Below are positions 13,238 to 13,290 of a DNA stretch of 13,290 nt, piece by piece. Within the stretch, counting starts at the first letter, position 1, and every line of letters starts with the position of its first letter. Source of the stretch: DATJXG01 sp035500455. GTDB lineage: Bacteria > Acidobacteriota > Terriglobia > Terriglobales > Acidobacteriaceae. The DNA is taken from positions 1 to 13,290 of the forward strand of contig DATJXG010000348.1 in the NCBI GenBank assembly GCA_035500455.1, in the 5' to 3' direction. The translations under genes and the position numbers were made by a program. The notes under the pieces were generated by a model. It was not told where the DNA came from, did no database searches, and worked only from the letters and a program-made list of their open reading frames with translations.

Positions 13238-13290
13238 GAGTTCGGAGTTTGCTTCGCAATGTGCAGTTATCATTGTAGGCATGCCGTGCG

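Noticed and set aside
12222..13259. A 345-codon minus-strand open frame over the end of the FecR/DUF6600 gene and the right-hand repeat
   Set aside because: It crosses a terminator and both arms of an inverted repeat, and its Arg/Leu-rich translation is the antisense of a Pro/Gln-rich tail.

Overview
The window is a GC-rich bacterial chromosome segment, most likely from an Acidobacteriota (Terriglobia-like) genome or metagenome bin. This rests on gene content, not on a marker gene: a TonB-dependent receptor with an N-terminal carboxypeptidase-regulatory-like domain (Oar type), a secreted FecR/DUF6600 protein with a Pro/Gln/Asn-rich tail, single-gene transcription units, and dispersed inverted-repeat elements in the spacers. 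No rRNA, tRNA, CRISPR array, phage or transposase gene was seen.

Layout. Bases 1-620 (minus) are the N-terminal third or less of an Oar-like TonB receptor that runs off the left edge. Bases 872-1492 (minus) encode a nicotinamidase/isochorismatase-family hydrolase, divergent from an enamidase-like amidohydrolase at 1775-2968 (plus). Next come a short-chain-type acyl-CoA dehydrogenase (3133-4275), a GT4 glycosyltransferase (4559-5752), a convergent membrane-anchored protein of unknown function (5837-6490, minus), a RimI-like GNAT acetyltransferase (6668-7168), a monofunctional prephenate dehydratase (7297-8103), the ATP-dependent protease LonA (8415-10832) and a secreted FecR/DUF6600 protein (11019-12956) followed by a clear hairpin terminator.

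How the genes work together. Most appear to be independently transcribed; spacers are 80-310 bp and no tight operon is visible. The best functional pairing is the divergent nicotinamidase-like and enamidase-like genes: both families act on nicotinamide/nicotinate-derived substrates, so they may form a small N-heterocycle or cyclic-amide scavenging unit. The other enzymes of anaerobic nicotinate degradation are not in the window. PheA (Phe synthesis), Lon (protein quality control) and RimI-like GNAT are housekeeping.

The most unusual signal is in the spacers. Two related short inverted-repeat elements (2963-3026 and 7163-7252) each begin inside the upstream gene and supply its last Val codon and stop codon. 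A different 189-bp element with 49-base near-perfect inverted arms sits at the right edge (13049-13237). GGAAC motifs with 13-bp phasing lie upstream of the FecR/DUF6600 gene, and several hairpins fill the 4276-4558 spacer. I did not find a convincing new multi-gene system; the repeat elements and the nicotinamidase/enamidase pair are the items most worth following up.
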